Numbered from the stretch's first letter, positions 1 to 9,176 are shown. The stretch: 64,000 nt of DNA from Bradyrhizobium diazoefficiens (GCF_018131185.1 NZ_JAFCJE010000003.1:372001-436000); one strand, 5' to 3'. The notes: a model not told the origin generated them from the letters alone. Numbers and translations: made by a program.

Positions 1-670
1 TGCCATGCATGAAATAATTCGCGGTGTGCGGATGCATGATGGCAAGGCCGGTCTCGTACAGCGTGGTCTCCAGGAACTGGCCCTTGCCGGAGCGCTGCCG
101 CTCCGACAGCGCCATCAGGATGCCGATCGCGGCATAGAGGCCGGTGCCGATGTCGACCAGGGGCACGCCGATCCGCATCGGCCCACTCTCGGGCGAGCCG
201 GTCGCCGCAATCATGCCGGTCATGGCCTGGATGATGGCGTCATAGCCGGGATTGCCGCCGCGCGGGCCGTCGGCACCGAAGCCGCAGATCCGGCAGTGCA
301 CGAGGCGCGGGAATTTCTCGCGCAGCACCTCGTTGCCGATGCCCCATTTCTCCAGCGTGCCCGGCTTGAAATTCTCGATCAGGACGTCGGCGCTCTCCAG
401 CATCTTGAGCAGCACGGCACGGCCGCCCTCGGAGGCGAGGTCGAGACCGATCGAGCGCTTGTTGCGGTTGATGCCGATGAAATAGGCGGCGTCGTCGTCG
501 TGGAAGGGAGGGCCCCAGTCGCGCACTTCGTCGCCCGCGGGCGGCTCGACCTTGATCACGTCGGCGCCATGGTCGGCGAGGATCTGGGTGCAGTAGGGTC
601 CGCCGAGCACGCGCGTGAGATCGATGACGCGCAGCCCACTCATGGCACCTGTGGCGGCTTCAGAACTCAT
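1..670 (-). CDS. CaiB/BaiF CoA-transferase family III protein (partial, N-terminal part)
   Basis: Translating the minus strand from ATG at 670 gives about 223 codons without a stop before the left edge, so the C-terminal half is missing. The start of the protein (GLRVIDLTRVLGGPYCTQIL, then KVEPPAGDEVRDW) is the family III signature. Members move CoA between carboxylic acids in the cytoplasm. The stretch NRNKRSIGLDL and the later GADGPRGGNPGYD fit CaiB, formyl-CoA transferase and related enzymes, in which an Asp of this region forms the acyl intermediate. A second in-frame ATG at 643 gives a protein nine residues shorter and is equally possible. The substrate cannot be told from the sequence. 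It faces away from the ohr locus and shares no operon with it. Confidence 0.85.
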   Translation of the reverse strand, partial: MSSEAATGAMSGLRVIDLTRVLGGPYCTQILADHGADVIKVEPPAGDEVRDWGPPFHDDDAAYFIGINRNKRSIGLDLASEGGRAVLLKMLESADVLIENFKPGTLEKWGIGNEVLREKFPRLVHCRICGFGADGPRGGNPGYDAIIQAMTGMIAATGSPESGPMRIGVPLVDIGTGLYAAIGILMALSERQRSGKGQFLETTLYETGLAIMHPHTANYFMHG

Positions 671-843
671 GCCTTCGCTTTCCCTGTGTCGACAATTGAT
701 CACAGGCCTAGCGAGGTTCGTGCAGGCCGGCAATGGCCCCGCGGGCAGGGGCGTATGCGCGCCGGCGCCATCCCGCAGAATGGCAAATCGGCGGAAGCGG
801 CCGGCCCGAGGGGGATCCCGGACCGGCCGATCCACCGTTCCGG

Positions 844-1269
844 TCAGACGACCGTCAGGCGAACGTCGACATTGCCGCGCGTGGCGTTGGAGTAGGGGCA
901 CACCTGGTGCGCCTTCTCGACCAGCGCCTCGGCCTCAGCGCGGGCGAGGCCCGGCAGCGAGACGGCGAGGTCGATATCGAGGCCGAAGCCGCCCTCGGAG
1001 CGCGGGCCGATGCCGACGGTCGAGGTGACGGAGGCGTCAGCCGGAACCTTGGGGCCGCCCTGCGAGGCCACGAACTTCATCGCGCCGATGAAGCAGGCGG
1101 CATAGCCGGCCGCGAACAGCTGCTCGGGATTGTTGCCGGCGCCGCCTCCGCCGCCGAGCTCCTTCGGCGTGGTCAGCTTGACGTCGAGCGAGCCGTCGAG
1201 GGTTGCAGCATGGCCGTCGCGGCCGCCGGTCGCCTTGGCGCTGGTCTTGTAAAGGACGTTCACGGACAT
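844..1269 (-). CDS. ohr: Organic hydroperoxide resistance protein Ohr
   Basis: 141-residue OsmC/Ohr-family peroxidase that reduces organic and fatty-acid hydroperoxides to alcohols in the cytoplasm, using a two-cysteine dithiol mechanism. Visible features are the N-terminal [15 protein letters not shown] strand, the Glu of [15 protein letters not shown], the peroxidatic Cys59 and the resolving Cys124 in [10 protein letters not shown]. Full family length. The start at 1269 is preceded by AAGGGAGACGAC, a good ribosome binding site. The reading frame stays open upstream, but that extension crosses the operator dyads and is not credible. It is divergent from ohrR, the classical arrangement in which OhrR represses ohr until oxidised by organic peroxide. 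Confidence 0.95.
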   Translation of the reverse strand: MSVNVLYKTSAKATGGRDGHAATLDGSLDVKLTTPKELGGGGGAGNNPEQLFAAGYAACFIGAMKFVASQGGPKVPADASVTSTVGIGPRSEGGFGLDIDLAVSLPGLARAEAEALVEKAHQVCPYSNATRGNVDVRLTVV

Positions 1270-1329
1270 TGTCGTCTCCCTTGGGGGTTCGTTGGGATGC
1301 GATCTATATCGCAGACAATTAGATTGCGC

Positions 1330-1378
1330 GCAATTGAAATTGCACCGCTTCACATTTAATTGTTCGCAATTGAATGTG
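1330..1378. promoter_or_regulatory. Putative OhrR operator dyads between ohr and ohrR
   Basis: Two inverted repeats lie in the divergent ohr/ohrR gap. GCAATT-GA-AATTGC is perfect (1330-1343). The second, longer one (1351-1378) has matching outer arms CACATT/AATGTG and inner arms AATTG/CAATT. Both contain the AATTG/CAATT core known for OhrR sites in other bacteria, and their position suits control of both promoters. The assignment to OhrR is inferred from motif and context. Confidence 0.6.
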
Positions 1379-1423
1379 CCGGCGCGGGGCGCCAGAATGA
1401 GACAAGTCCTGAAGAGATTCTCC

Positions 1424-1885
1424 ATGCCTCGAAAATCATCGGCAGCGGACGCGCCGCTGCGGCTCGACAACCAGATCTGCTTCGCGGTCTATTCAGCCGC
1501 GCATGCCTTCAACCGCGTCTACAAGCCGCTCTTGGACCGGCTCGGCCTGACCTATCCGCAATATCTCGTCATGCTGGTGCTGTGGGAGCGCGACGACGTT
1601 CCGGTCAAGGACATCGGCGAAAGATTGTTCCTGGATTCGGGCACGCTGACGCCGCTGCTCAAGCGGCTGGAGGCCGCCCATCTCGTCAAGCGCACCCGCT
1701 CGAGCGAGGACGAGCGTCAGGTCCTGATCGCGCTGACGGCGCAAGGACACGCGCTGAAGGACAAAGCGCGGGCCGTGCCGCAGTCGATCCTGGCGGCGTC
1801 GGACTGCTCGGTGTCGGAGTTGGTGGCGATGAAGGACGAGATCGTGGCGTTGAGGGATCGGCTGAACGCGGTGATCGGGGAGTAG
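1424..1885 (+). CDS. ohrR: MarR-family peroxide-sensing repressor OhrR
   Basis: 153 residues. It carries [20 protein letters not shown] with the reactive Cys19 at the place where OhrR proteins sense organic hydroperoxides, then a winged-helix DNA-binding region ([20 protein letters not shown]) and the wing [14 protein letters not shown]. Oxidation of the cysteine is known to release OhrR from DNA and so induce ohr. The start at 1424 follows GAAGAGA. An in-frame ATG at 1397 adds nine residues and has no clear ribosome binding site. It is divergent from ohr across the dyads at 1330-1378. Only this one cysteine is near the N-terminus; whether it is a one- or two-cysteine type cannot be told. Confidence 0.92.
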   Translation: MPRKSSAADAPLRLDNQICFAVYSAAHAFNRVYKPLLDRLGLTYPQYLVMLVLWERDDVPVKDIGERLFLDSGTLTPLLKRLEAAHLVKRTRSSEDERQVLIALTAQGHALKDKARAVPQSILAASDCSVSELVAMKDEIVALRDRLNAVIGE

Positions 1886-1891
1886 GGGAGG

Positions 1892-2128
1892 TTAGAGGCG
1901 CTTCTTGGCGAACGCGCGGCCGGACGCTGACTTTAGGTACCTTTCGAACGCGATTGCCTGCTTTTCGTTACTGAAAGCGACATAAGTCTTAACACGCCAA
2001 GGTCCGAATTTCGAGGTGTGAGGTACCTCGCCAGCATTGTGCTTCGTCAATCGGGCGCGCAGGTCGTCGGTAATCCCGACATAGAAGTGGAGGGAATCGA
2101 GGGTCTCAAGGATGTAGACGTACTTCAC
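1892..2128 (-). CDS. GIY-YIG domain protein (YhbQ/UvrC-like small nuclease family)
   Basis: 78 residues consisting of almost nothing but a GIY-YIG fold: YVYILETLDSLHFYVGITDDLRARLTKHN, with the paired YVYIL and FYVGIT strands, the Arg of LRARL and a C-terminal Glu in AFERYLKSASGRAFAKKRL. Full length for this single-domain family, common in alphaproteobacteria; its cellular target is not established. The start codon is GTG at 2128. It is convergent with ohrR, six bases after its stop, and lies just downstream of tRNA-Ala on the same strand. A role in DNA or tRNA processing cannot be claimed from context alone. Confidence 0.8.
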   Translation of the reverse strand: MKYVYILETLDSLHFYVGITDDLRARLTKHNAGEVPHTSKFGPWRVKTYVAFSNEKQAIAFERYLKSASGRAFAKKRL

Positions 2129-2267
2129 GGAACGCTCCCCATCTGCCTTGGGGTGAGCTTACCTCCGTTTTTCATTTGTGAAGCCCGGCTTCGCCCTCGG
2201 GCTACGCCGCGGCAGCCTTCGCTACGATAGGGCTTGCCGAGCCGTAGCTGGCGAAGCCAGCGAAGGC

Positions 2268-2343
<76 letters not shown>

Positions 2344-2437
2344 TTAGTCCTCGCCGGATGAACCCTGGTGGTTCACCCCAGCCGGCGAGCCCTGGTGACT
2401 CGCGCGGTGCACCCTTTTTCACAGATCAGGGCTGATC

Positions 2438-2845
2438 TCAAGTCTCTTCATCACCTCCGACATCACCAATGATGTCGGTCACGTCCTCATCGCCTTCTTC
2501 TTCGTCTGCAATGAAGGTCGAATCATCGTCATCGTCGTCATCGAGGGTCTCGTCGACCTCGATATCGTCCTCGGATTCGGGCACCACGGCCTTGACCTTG
2601 CCGGTGTTCTCCTCGGCGTCGGCCTCCTCCAGCGAGACCTCTTCGACCTCTGCCGGCTCGGGCGTAGCATCCGCCGTCGCCGCGTGTCGGGCTTCGGCGC
2701 CGCGGGGCGCGCGCGCCGGCGCCACCGGGGCGATCGGCACCACTTCGCCGGTATAGGGCGAGATCACCGGATTCTTGTTGAGGTCATAGAACTTCTTGCC
2801 CGTGGTCGGGCAAATACGTTTAGTTCCGAGTTCGGACTTGGCCAC
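2438..2845 (-). CDS. TIGR02300 / FYDLN-acid family protein
   Basis: 135-residue protein starting at GTG (2845), which puts the conserved AKSELGTKRICPTTGKKFYD at the N-terminus as in the family; the frame runs further upstream to 2884, but that extension lacks conservation. After the FYDLN motif (residues 19-23) and a short Pro/Ala-rich stretch, the C-terminal half is extremely acidic, with repeated Glu/Asp and a run of seven aspartates. Function is unknown; this family occurs throughout alphaproteobacteria. It is divergent from aroA. The acidic tail predicts a disordered, highly negative region; binding to basic partners or metal would be speculation. Confidence 0.8.
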   Translation of the reverse strand: MAKSELGTKRICPTTGKKFYDLNKNPVISPYTGEVVPIAPVAPARAPRGAEARHAATADATPEPAEVEEVSLEEADAEENTGKVKAVVPESEDDIEVDETLDDDDDDDSTFIADEEEGDEDVTDIIGDVGGDEET

Positions 2846-3005
2846 GGCAGGAATCCTGGGAATGTCTGAAAAGCGGTGTTTCACTTGGCTAGTTGGCGGG
2901 CCGCTGTCAATAGCGCATTACGGGAGAACGACATGCCCGTGACGGGGCCGGGGCCATGTGGTACCTGCGCCGCAGTCCCCTCAGGGCTCATCCAAGGACA
3001 CAATC

Positions 3006-4343
3006 TTGACTCATTCCGACCAACCGAGGCCGCTTCAGTCTCGCGCCAGCGGTCCCCTGACCGGGAAAGTACGGGTGCCCGGGGACAAGTCGATTTCTCA
3101 TCGGGCTCTCATCCTGGGTGCGCTCGCGGTCGGTGAGACCAGGATTTCGGGCCTTCTGGAAGGCGAGGACGTTCTCAACACCGCCAAATCCATGCAGGCG
3201 CTGGGCGCCGGGGTCGAGCGGACCGGCGATTTCGCCTGGAAGGTGAACGGCGTCGGCGTCGCGGGCTTCGCCCCGCCCAGGGCGCCCTTGGATTTCGGCA
3301 ACTCCGGCACCGGCTGCCGGCTGGTCATGGGCGCCGTCGCGGGCTGCCCGATCTCGGCGGTGTTCGACGGCGATGCCTCGCTCCGCAGCCGCCCGATGCG
3401 CCGGATCCTCGATCCCCTCGAAAAGATGGGCGCGAAGGTCATTTCCGGTGGCGAGGGCGGCCGTCTGCCTCTGACCCTTCAGGGCGCGCGCGATCCGTTG
3501 CCGATCACCTACACGACCCCGGTCGCCTCGGCCCAGATCAAATCGGCGGTGTTGCTGGCGGGCCTCGCCGCACCGGGCACCACGACGGTGATCGAGACTG
3601 AAGCCAGCCGCGACCATACTGAATTGATGCTGAAGCATTTTGGGGCCGACATTTCCTCGGCGCGAGAGGGCGCGCATGGCCGCCGTATCACGCTCAAGGG
3701 CCAGCCCGAGCTGCACGGCGCCGCCGTGGTGGTGCCCGCCGATCCGTCCTCGGCGGCTTTCCCGGTGGTCGCAGCATTGATCGTCGAGGGCTCCGATGTC
3801 GTCCTGTCCGACGTCATGACCAATCCGCTGCGCACTGGCCTGTTCACCACACTGCGCGAGATGGGTGCTTCCATCGAGGAACGCGACGCCCGCGGGGACG
3901 CCGGCGAGCCGATGGCGCAATTGCGCGTACGGGCCTCGAAGCTCCGTGGCGTCGAGGTGCCGCCGGAGCGTGCGCCCTCGATGATCGACGAATATCTGGT
4001 GCTGGCGGTGGCGGCGTCCTTCGCCGAAGGCATCACCATCATGCGCGGCCTGCACGAGCTGCGCGTCAAGGAATCCGATCGCCTTGAGGCAACCGCCGCC
4101 ATGCTGCGCGTCAACGGCGTGAAGGTCGAGATCTCCGGCGACGATCTGATCGTCGAAGGCCGCGGTCACGTTCCCGGCGGCGGCACCGTCGCCACCCATA
4201 TGGACCATCGCATCGCGATGTCGGCGCTGGTGATGGGCTGCGCCTCCGACCAGCCCGTGAGCGTCGACGACACCGCCTTCATCGCCACCAGCTTTCCGGA
4301 CTTCATTCCGATGATGCGTTCGCTAGGGGCCGAGTTTTCATGA
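3006..4343 (+). CDS. aroA: 3-phosphoshikimate 1-carboxyvinyltransferase (EPSP synthase, class II type)
   Basis: Makes 5-enolpyruvylshikimate-3-phosphate from shikimate-3-phosphate and PEP, the sixth step of the shikimate pathway. From TTG at 3006 (preceded by AAGGACA) it has 445 residues. An in-frame ATG at 2958 would add 16 residues. Seen: PGDKSISHR (Lys28), [40 protein letters not shown] and RVKESDR. The backbone resembles the Agrobacterium CP4 class II enzyme, but the key position is Gly101 where CP4 has the natural Ala that blocks glyphosate. Its stop overlaps the cmk start (ATGA), so the two are translationally coupled. Confidence 0.95.
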   Translation: MTHSDQPRPLQSRASGPLTGKVRVPGDKSISHRALILGALAVGETRISGLLEGEDVLNTAKSMQALGAGVERTGDFAWKVNGVGVAGFAPPRAPLDFGNSGTGCRLVMGAVAGCPISAVFDGDASLRSRPMRRILDPLEKMGAKVISGGEGGRLPLTLQGARDPLPITYTTPVASAQIKSAVLLAGLAAPGTTTVIETEASRDHTELMLKHFGADISSAREGAHGRRITLKGQPELHGAAVVVPADPSSAAFPVVAALIVEGSDVVLSDVMTNPLRTGLFTTLREMGASIEERDARGDAGEPMAQLRVRASKLRGVEVPPERAPSMIDEYLVLAVAASFAEGITIMRGLHELRVKESDRLEATAAMLRVNGVKVEISGDDLIVEGRGHVPGGGTVATHMDHRIAMSALVMGCASDQPVSVDDTAFIATSFPDFIPMMRSLGAEFS

Positions 4344-4978
4344 TCATCGCTATCGACGGGCCCGCGGCTTCGGGCAAGGGGACGCTCGGCAAGCGTCTGG
4401 CTCACCATTACGGCTATCGTCATCTCGATACCGGCGTGATCTATCGCGCGGTGGCCTATGCCCTGATGCAGTCCGGCCACGATCTCACCGACGAGACGGC
4501 CGCCGTGCAGGCGGCTTTGGAGCTCGATCCCGAAAAGTTCGGCAATCCCGCCCTCAAGACCCAGAAGGCCGGCGAGGGCGCTTCCATCGTCTCGGCGATA
4601 CCCAGGGTTCGCGAGGTCCTGGTCAATTTCCAGCGCCAGTTCGCGGCCGATCCGCCCGGCGCGGTCCTGGATGGCCGCGACATTGGAACCGTGATCTGCC
4701 CGCATGCCGACGTGAAGATCTTCGTCGTCGCCGACCCCAGGGTTCGCGCCCGCCGCCGGACCATGGAGGCCAGGGCGAGGGGCGAGGAGGCGGACGAGGC
4801 GGCCGTGCTTGCCGACATCCTCCAGCGCGACGAACGCGACAAGAATCGGCCGATTGCGCCTTTGAAACCGGCCCCGGATGCTTACTTGCTAGATAACTCC
4901 CAACTGGATATAGAAGGCGGCGTCCGGGCCGCCATCGACATTATCGAGGCTGTCCGAGCGGGCCGGTCGCGGGGTTAA
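4340..4978 (+). CDS. cmk: (d)CMP kinase
   Basis: 212-residue cytidylate kinase that phosphorylates CMP and dCMP to the diphosphates in pyrimidine nucleotide metabolism. The P-loop [19 protein letters not shown] is at the N-terminus, followed by [17 protein letters not shown] (nucleoside-binding region), [18 protein letters not shown] and the lid arginines around [12 protein letters not shown]. Length is typical. It overlaps the end of aroA by four bases and precedes rpsA by about 270 bases; aroA-cmk-rpsA is a widely conserved order in proteobacteria. Confidence 0.95.
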   Translation: MIIAIDGPAASGKGTLGKRLAHHYGYRHLDTGVIYRAVAYALMQSGHDLTDETAAVQAALELDPEKFGNPALKTQKAGEGASIVSAIPRVREVLVNFQRQFAADPPGAVLDGRDIGTVICPHADVKIFVVADPRVRARRRTMEARARGEEADEAAVLADILQRDERDKNRPIAPLKPAPDAYLLDNSQLDIEGGVRAAIDIIEAVRAGRSRG

Positions 4979-5244
4979 GCCGCCGCCGTCATTGGAGGAA
5001 GTGCCCGCTCCCGCTCGTTGAGGTCGATACGTCAGGTCCTTCGTTTCGGGACCGGTGCGATCCAGGCTCCGGACGAAAGATTTCCACGTATTGAACGCGC
5101 GGGCCCAGCCGGCCCGCTTCCGCCGTTTCGGTGCGAGCCGGAGCAGCGAGCGGTCGCTCGAAGGTTTTGCGGACCTTCCGACACTGCGCGTGCGATGCGC
5201 CCATGAACCCAACGGCCGGCACGACATCCGCAATTGGAGAACAA

Positions 5245-6951
5245 ATGGCTTCGACTTCTGCTGATACCTATAGCCCCTCGCGCGACGATTTCGCCGCGAT
5301 GCTCGACGAGTCCTTCGCAGGCGGCAACCTGCAGGAAAGCTCCGTCGTCAAGGGCAAGGTGGTTGCAATTGAAAAGGACATGGCCGTCATCGACGTCGGC
5401 CTGAAGACCGAGGGCCGCGTCGCCCTGCGCGAATTTTCCGGCCCCGGCCGTGACAGTGAACTGAAGGTCGGCGACGAGGTGGAAGTGTTCCTCGATCGCA
5501 TCGAGAACGCCCTCGGCGAAGCCGTGCTGTCGCGCGACAAGGCGCGCCGCGAAGAGAGCTGGGGCAAGCTCGAGAAGGCGTTCCAGAACAACGAGAAGGT
5601 CAACGGCGTCATCTTCAACCAGGTCAAGGGCGGCTTCACGGTCGATCTCGACGGTGCCGTCGCCTTCCTGCCGCGTTCGCAGGTCGACATTCGTCCGATC
5701 CGCGATGTTGCGCCGCTGATGAACAACTCGCAGCCGTTCCAGATCCTCAAGATGGACCGTCGCCGCGGCAACATCGTCGTCTCCCGCCGCACCGTGCTGG
5801 AAGAGACCCGCGCCGAGCAGCGCCAGGAGCTGGTGCAGAACCTCGAAGAGGGTCAGGTCATCGACGGCGTGGTCAAGAACATCACCGATTACGGTGCGTT
5901 CGTTGACCTCGGCGGCATCGACGGCCTGCTGCACGTCACCGACATTGCGTGGCGCCGCGTCAACCACCCGACCGAGGTGCTCTCGATCGGCCAGACCGTG
6001 AAGGTCAAGATCATCAAGATCAACCACGAGACGCACCGCATCTCGCTGGGCATGAAGCAGCTGCTGGACGATCCGTGGCAGGGCATCGAAGCCAAGTACC
6101 CGTTGGGTGCCCGCTTCACCGGCCGCGTCACCAACATCACCGACTACGGTGCGTTCGTCGAGCTCGAGCCGGGCATCGAAGGTCTGATCCACGTCTCCGA
6201 GATGTCGTGGACCAAGAAGAACATGCACCCCGGCAAGATCGTGTCGACCTCGCAGGAAGTCGACGTGCAGGTCCTGGAAGTCGATTCGGTCAAGCGCCGC
6301 ATCTCGCTCGGCCTCAAGCAGACCATGCGCAACCCTTGGGAGGTCTTCGTCGAAGGTCACCCGACCGGTTCGGTGGTCGAGGGCGAGGTCAAGAACAAGA
6401 CCGAGTTCGGTCTGTTCCTGGGCCTCGAGGGCGACGTCGACGGCATGGTCCATCTCTCGGACCTCGACTGGAAGCTTCCGGGCGAGCAGGTGATCGACAA
6501 CTACAAGAAGGGCGACATGGTGAAGGCCGTGGTGCTCGATGTGGACGTCGAGAAGGAGCGTATCTCGCTCGGCATCAAGCAGCTCGAAGGCGACCCCTTC
6601 GCCGAGCCGGGCGATGTCAAGAAGGGCGCGGTCGTGACCTGCGAAGTGCTCGAAGTGAAGGAGAGCGGTATCGAGGTGAAGATCACCGGCACCGACTTCT
6701 CGACCTTCATCAAGCGCTCCGAGCTCGCCCGTGACCGCAACGACCAGCGCGCCGAACGCTTTGCCGTCGGCGAGAAGGTCGATGCCCGCGTGATCCAGTT
6801 CGACAAGAAGGCCCGCAAGGTCCAGGTGTCGATCAAGGCGCTCGAAGTCGCCGAAGAGAAGGAAGCCATCGCGCAGTACGGCTCCTCCGATTCGGGTGCA
6901 ACGCTCGGCGACATCCTGGGCACTGCGCTCAAGAACCGCGATAGCAAGTAA
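5245..6951 (+). CDS. rpsA: 30S ribosomal protein S1
   Basis: 568 residues with six S1 (OB-fold) repeats, roughly at 30-100, 115-180, 200-270, 285-355, 370-440 and 455-530. The repeat signature is seen as VVKNITDYGAFVDLGGIDGL, VTNITDYGAFVELEPGIEGL and VKNKTEFGLFLGLEGDVDGM, each followed by HVTDI, HVSEMSW or HLSDLDW. S1 brings mRNA to the 30S subunit. The start at 5245 follows TTGGAGAACAA; the frame is open 38 codons further up without a better start. About 265 bases separate it from cmk, room for its own promoter. A strong intrinsic terminator follows. Confidence 0.96.
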   Translation: MASTSADTYSPSRDDFAAMLDESFAGGNLQESSVVKGKVVAIEKDMAVIDVGLKTEGRVALREFSGPGRDSELKVGDEVEVFLDRIENALGEAVLSRDKARREESWGKLEKAFQNNEKVNGVIFNQVKGGFTVDLDGAVAFLPRSQVDIRPIRDVAPLMNNSQPFQILKMDRRRGNIVVSRRTVLEETRAEQRQELVQNLEEGQVIDGVVKNITDYGAFVDLGGIDGLLHVTDIAWRRVNHPTEVLSIGQTVKVKIIKINHETHRISLGMKQLLDDPWQGIEAKYPLGARFTGRVTNITDYGAFVELEPGIEGLIHVSEMSWTKKNMHPGKIVSTSQEVDVQVLEVDSVKRRISLGLKQTMRNPWEVFVEGHPTGSVVEGEVKNKTEFGLFLGLEGDVDGMVHLSDLDWKLPGEQVIDNYKKGDMVKAVVLDVDVEKERISLGIKQLEGDPFAEPGDVKKGAVVTCEVLEVKESGIEVKITGTDFSTFIKRSELARDRNDQRAERFAVGEKVDARVIQFDKKARKVQVSIKALEVAEEKEAIAQYGSSDSGATLGDILGTALKNRDSK

Positions 6952-6978
6952 GCGAAACCTGCGTTTCGCTGACATCAA

Positions 6979-7005
6979 AGCCCCGGCGCGAGCCGGGGCT
7001 TTTTT
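6979..7005 (+). terminator. Intrinsic terminator of rpsA
   Basis: A perfect 9-bp stem, AGCCCCGGC / GCCGGGGCT, with a four-base loop and a T-rich tail, starting 28 bases after the rpsA stop. Confidence 0.92.
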
Positions 7006-7030
7006 GTTGTCCCCACGAACGCAGTCGTCG

Positions 7031-7080
7031 TCCCGGACAAGCGCGCCTAGATCCGGGCCCCATAGCCAAAGGGAGTGGTT
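7031..7080. repeat. Dispersed intergenic palindromic repeat (CCCGGA...TCCGGG type)
   Basis: Between rpsA and sppA a short element has the inverted arms CCCGGA (7032-7037) and TCCGGG (7052-7057), followed by a purine-rich stretch. A related layout recurs at 14426-14470. I recognise this as a common Bradyrhizobium intergenic repeat from memory only. Confidence 0.5.
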
Positions 7081-7254
7081 TTGACGCAATCTGGTAACTC
7101 CGGGAGGACCGCGGAAGGTGTGGCGGCATCTCGGCCGACGTAGCCGCCGAGCCTTGTTTTCTTCAAATTGCGCCGCAATTGATGTATCGAGATAAGCCAA
7201 TGCTCACGCCGTGACGGCACGACGCGCCCGGCCTTTCATTTTGGAGATATCCAG

Positions 7255-8235
7255 ATGTCGCTCGATTCGGACATCATCGTCGACCGCCGCAGAATTCGCC
7301 GCAAGCTGACATTCTGGCGCGTGACGGCCGCTTTGATCGCGGTCGCCGCGATTGCGAGCTTTGCGCTGATTGCGACGCCCGGTGCGCGCGGCACGTTCGC
7401 ATCTGCCGGCTCCATCGCGCGCGTCAATATCGAGGGCCTGATCCGCAGCGATTCCGATCGCACCCAGGCGCTGGAGCGGCTGGAGAATTCGCAAGCTGCG
7501 GCCGTCATCGTTCACATCAACTCGCCGGGCGGCACCACCGCCGGCTCCGAGCAGCTCTACGACTCGCTCACCCGTCTGAAGGCGAAGAAGCCGCTCGTCG
7601 TCGTGGTCGAGGGCCTTGCCGCCTCCGGCGGCTATATCACTGCGATCGCGAGCGATCACATCGTCGCCCAGCAGAGCTCGCTGGTCGGCTCGATCGGCGT
7701 GCTGTTCCAATATCCGAACGTCAGCGAGCTCTTGAAGACCATCGGCGTCAAGGTCGAGGAGGTGAAGTCGTCGCCCCTGAAGGCCGCGCCCAACGGTTAC
7801 GAGCCCACCAGTCCGGAGGCGCGTGCCGCGCTCGATGCCCTGGTGAAGGATTCCTACGCCTGGTTCAGGGGGCTGGTGAAGGAACGGCGTGGCATGGATG
7901 ACACGCAGCTGGAGAAAGTGGCCGATGGCCGGGTCTTCACCGGGCGTCAGGCGATCGATCTCAAGCTGATCGACCAGATCGGCGACGAGAAGACGGCGGT
8001 GACCTGGCTGGTCGAGCAGAAGGGCGTCAAGAAGGGCCTCAACGTGCGCGATTACAAGCTCCAGCCGCGTCTCGGCGATCTGACGTTCCTCAAGACGGCG
8101 ACCGCTGTCGCGCTGGAAGCCCTTGGTTTGGGCTCGATTGCCCATCAAATCGGGCAAACCGGCGTCGTGCAGGCGGTTGATCGGTTCGGAATGGATGGAA
8201 TGCTGGCCCTGTGGCAGCCGGCCGCGTCAAACTGA
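7255..8235 (+). CDS. sppA: Signal peptide peptidase SppA, S49 family
   Basis: 326-residue short-form (single-domain) S49 serine peptidase that degrades cleaved signal peptides in the inner membrane. One N-terminal membrane anchor lies at about residues 22-40 (ALIAVAAIASFALIATPG). The ClpP-like core shows HINSPGGTTAGSEQLYD, the likely nucleophile serine in GLAASGGYITAIAS, SSLVGSIGV and the likely general-base lysine in SSPLKAAPNG, i.e. a Ser-Lys dyad. About half the length of E. coli SppA, like the Bacillus form. TTTTGGAGATATCC precedes the ATG. Downstream comes ihfB, with a terminator-like hairpin between them. Confidence 0.92.
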   Translation: MSLDSDIIVDRRRIRRKLTFWRVTAALIAVAAIASFALIATPGARGTFASAGSIARVNIEGLIRSDSDRTQALERLENSQAAAVIVHINSPGGTTAGSEQLYDSLTRLKAKKPLVVVVEGLAASGGYITAIASDHIVAQQSSLVGSIGVLFQYPNVSELLKTIGVKVEEVKSSPLKAAPNGYEPTSPEARAALDALVKDSYAWFRGLVKERRGMDDTQLEKVADGRVFTGRQAIDLKLIDQIGDEKTAVTWLVEQKGVKKGLNVRDYKLQPRLGDLTFLKTATAVALEALGLGSIAHQIGQTGVVQAVDRFGMDGMLALWQPAASN

Positions 8236-8273
8236 GCTGAGCTAAGGCGAGCGGCGGAGGGTTTTCCCGCGGG

Positions 8274-8299
8274 GCGGGTGCCGGGGCAGCCCGCTTTTT
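8274..8299 (+). terminator. Probable terminator after sppA
   Basis: GCGGG (8274-8278) pairs with CCCGC (8290-8294), with further inner GCC/GGC pairing, followed directly by five T. It lies about 40 bases past the sppA stop. Confidence 0.6.
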
Positions 8300-8408
8300 C
8301 GGCATTTGTCACGCATTTTCACGCCGCTCAACCTTGATTTAGCGTCTTGACAGATCAAGGTATTTTCACGGAAATGGTCATCCGCACGCTCCCGGGTCCT
8401 ATCTCTCG

Positions 8409-8714
8409 ATGATCAAATCCGAACTTGTTCAGCGTATCGCCGAGCACAACCCGCATCTGTACCAGCGGGATGTCGAGAACATTGTGAATGCGATTCTCGA
8501 AGAGATCGTAGCGGCCCTCGCGCGCGGTGATCGCGTCGAGCTGCGCGGCTTCGGTGCCTTCTCGGTCAAGCATCGCCCTGCACGCGCCGGGCGCAATCCA
8601 CGCACCGGCGCCCATGTGCCCGTCGATCAGAAGAGCGTTCCGTTCTTCAAGACCGGCAAGGAAATGCGCGAGCGGCTGAATCGCGACCATCCGGATCCCG
8701 GCGCGCCGGACTGA
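8409..8714 (+). CDS. ihfB: Integration host factor subunit beta
   Basis: 101-residue HU/IHF-family DNA-bending protein. It begins [19 protein letters not shown] and carries [20 protein letters not shown] and the beta-arm [11 protein letters not shown] with the intercalating Pro, then [15 protein letters not shown]. It works as a heterodimer with IHF-alpha, which is not in this window, in the nucleoid and at IHF-dependent promoters. A TTGACA hexamer at 8346-8351 could be a -35 element, but I see no convincing -10. The order rpsA-sppA-ihfB-lapA-trpF recurs in rhizobia. Confidence 0.94.
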   Translation: MIKSELVQRIAEHNPHLYQRDVENIVNAILEEIVAALARGDRVELRGFGAFSVKHRPARAGRNPRTGAHVPVDQKSVPFFKTGKEMRERLNRDHPDPGAPD

Positions 8715-8783
8715 GTCTAGCGTCATGGTTTCCTGCGGTCGCAAGATGCGGCCGCAAGCTTGATTCAAGGCGAGCGAAGCGAG

Positions 8784-9176
8784 ATGCGAAAGTTCCTGAC
8801 CGCGCTGATCGTCATTCCGCTGAGCGTGATCCTGGTGGCCTTCGCGGTCGCCAATCGGCATTTCATCACGGTTTCGTTCGATCCCTTCGTTGCGAATGAC
8901 CCGTCATTGTCGGTCACGCTGCCGCTGTTCCTGCTCCTGATCCTGATCGCCGCCCTCGGCGTCTTCGCGGGCGGCTCTGCCGTCTGGGTCGGTCAGCGGC
9001 GCTGGCGGCGCGCGGCGCGCCGGCACGAGGCCGAGGCACGAGCCGCCAGGGCCGAACTGGCCGATCTGCGGGCTCAGGTGGCGGCGGCAAGGCCCGAATC
9101 CCAGCGCCTTCCCGCCCCGATCGGGGTGGGGCTTTACGGGCCCGTCGGGCGAGACAAGCAGCGCGCGACGTTGTAG
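8784..9176 (+). CDS. LapA family (DUF1049) inner-membrane protein
   Basis: 130 residues with two membrane segments, about 4-22 (FLTALIVIPLSVILVAFAV) and about 46-70 (LPLFLLLILIAALGVFAGG), and between them the conserved ANRHFITVSFDPF region. A basic, coiled-coil-like cytoplasmic tail rich in Arg, Ala and Glu follows. This matches LapA/YciS; in E. coli the homologue works with LapB in control of lipopolysaccharide synthesis. No lapB is adjacent here. The start at 8784 is preferred because an upstream TTG at 8760 would add eight polar residues before the membrane segment. Confidence 0.8.
   Translation: MRKFLTALIVIPLSVILVAFAVANRHFITVSFDPFVANDPSLSVTLPLFLLLILIAALGVFAGGSAVWVGQRRWRRAARRHEAEARAARAELADLRAQVAAARPESQRLPAPIGVGLYGPVGRDKQRATL

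Noticed and set aside
5032..7200. A 722-codon open frame antisense to rpsA
   Set aside because: Mirrors the S1 repeats of rpsA, giving His/Asp/Leu-rich pseudo-repeats; the sense strand is an unmistakable ribosomal protein.
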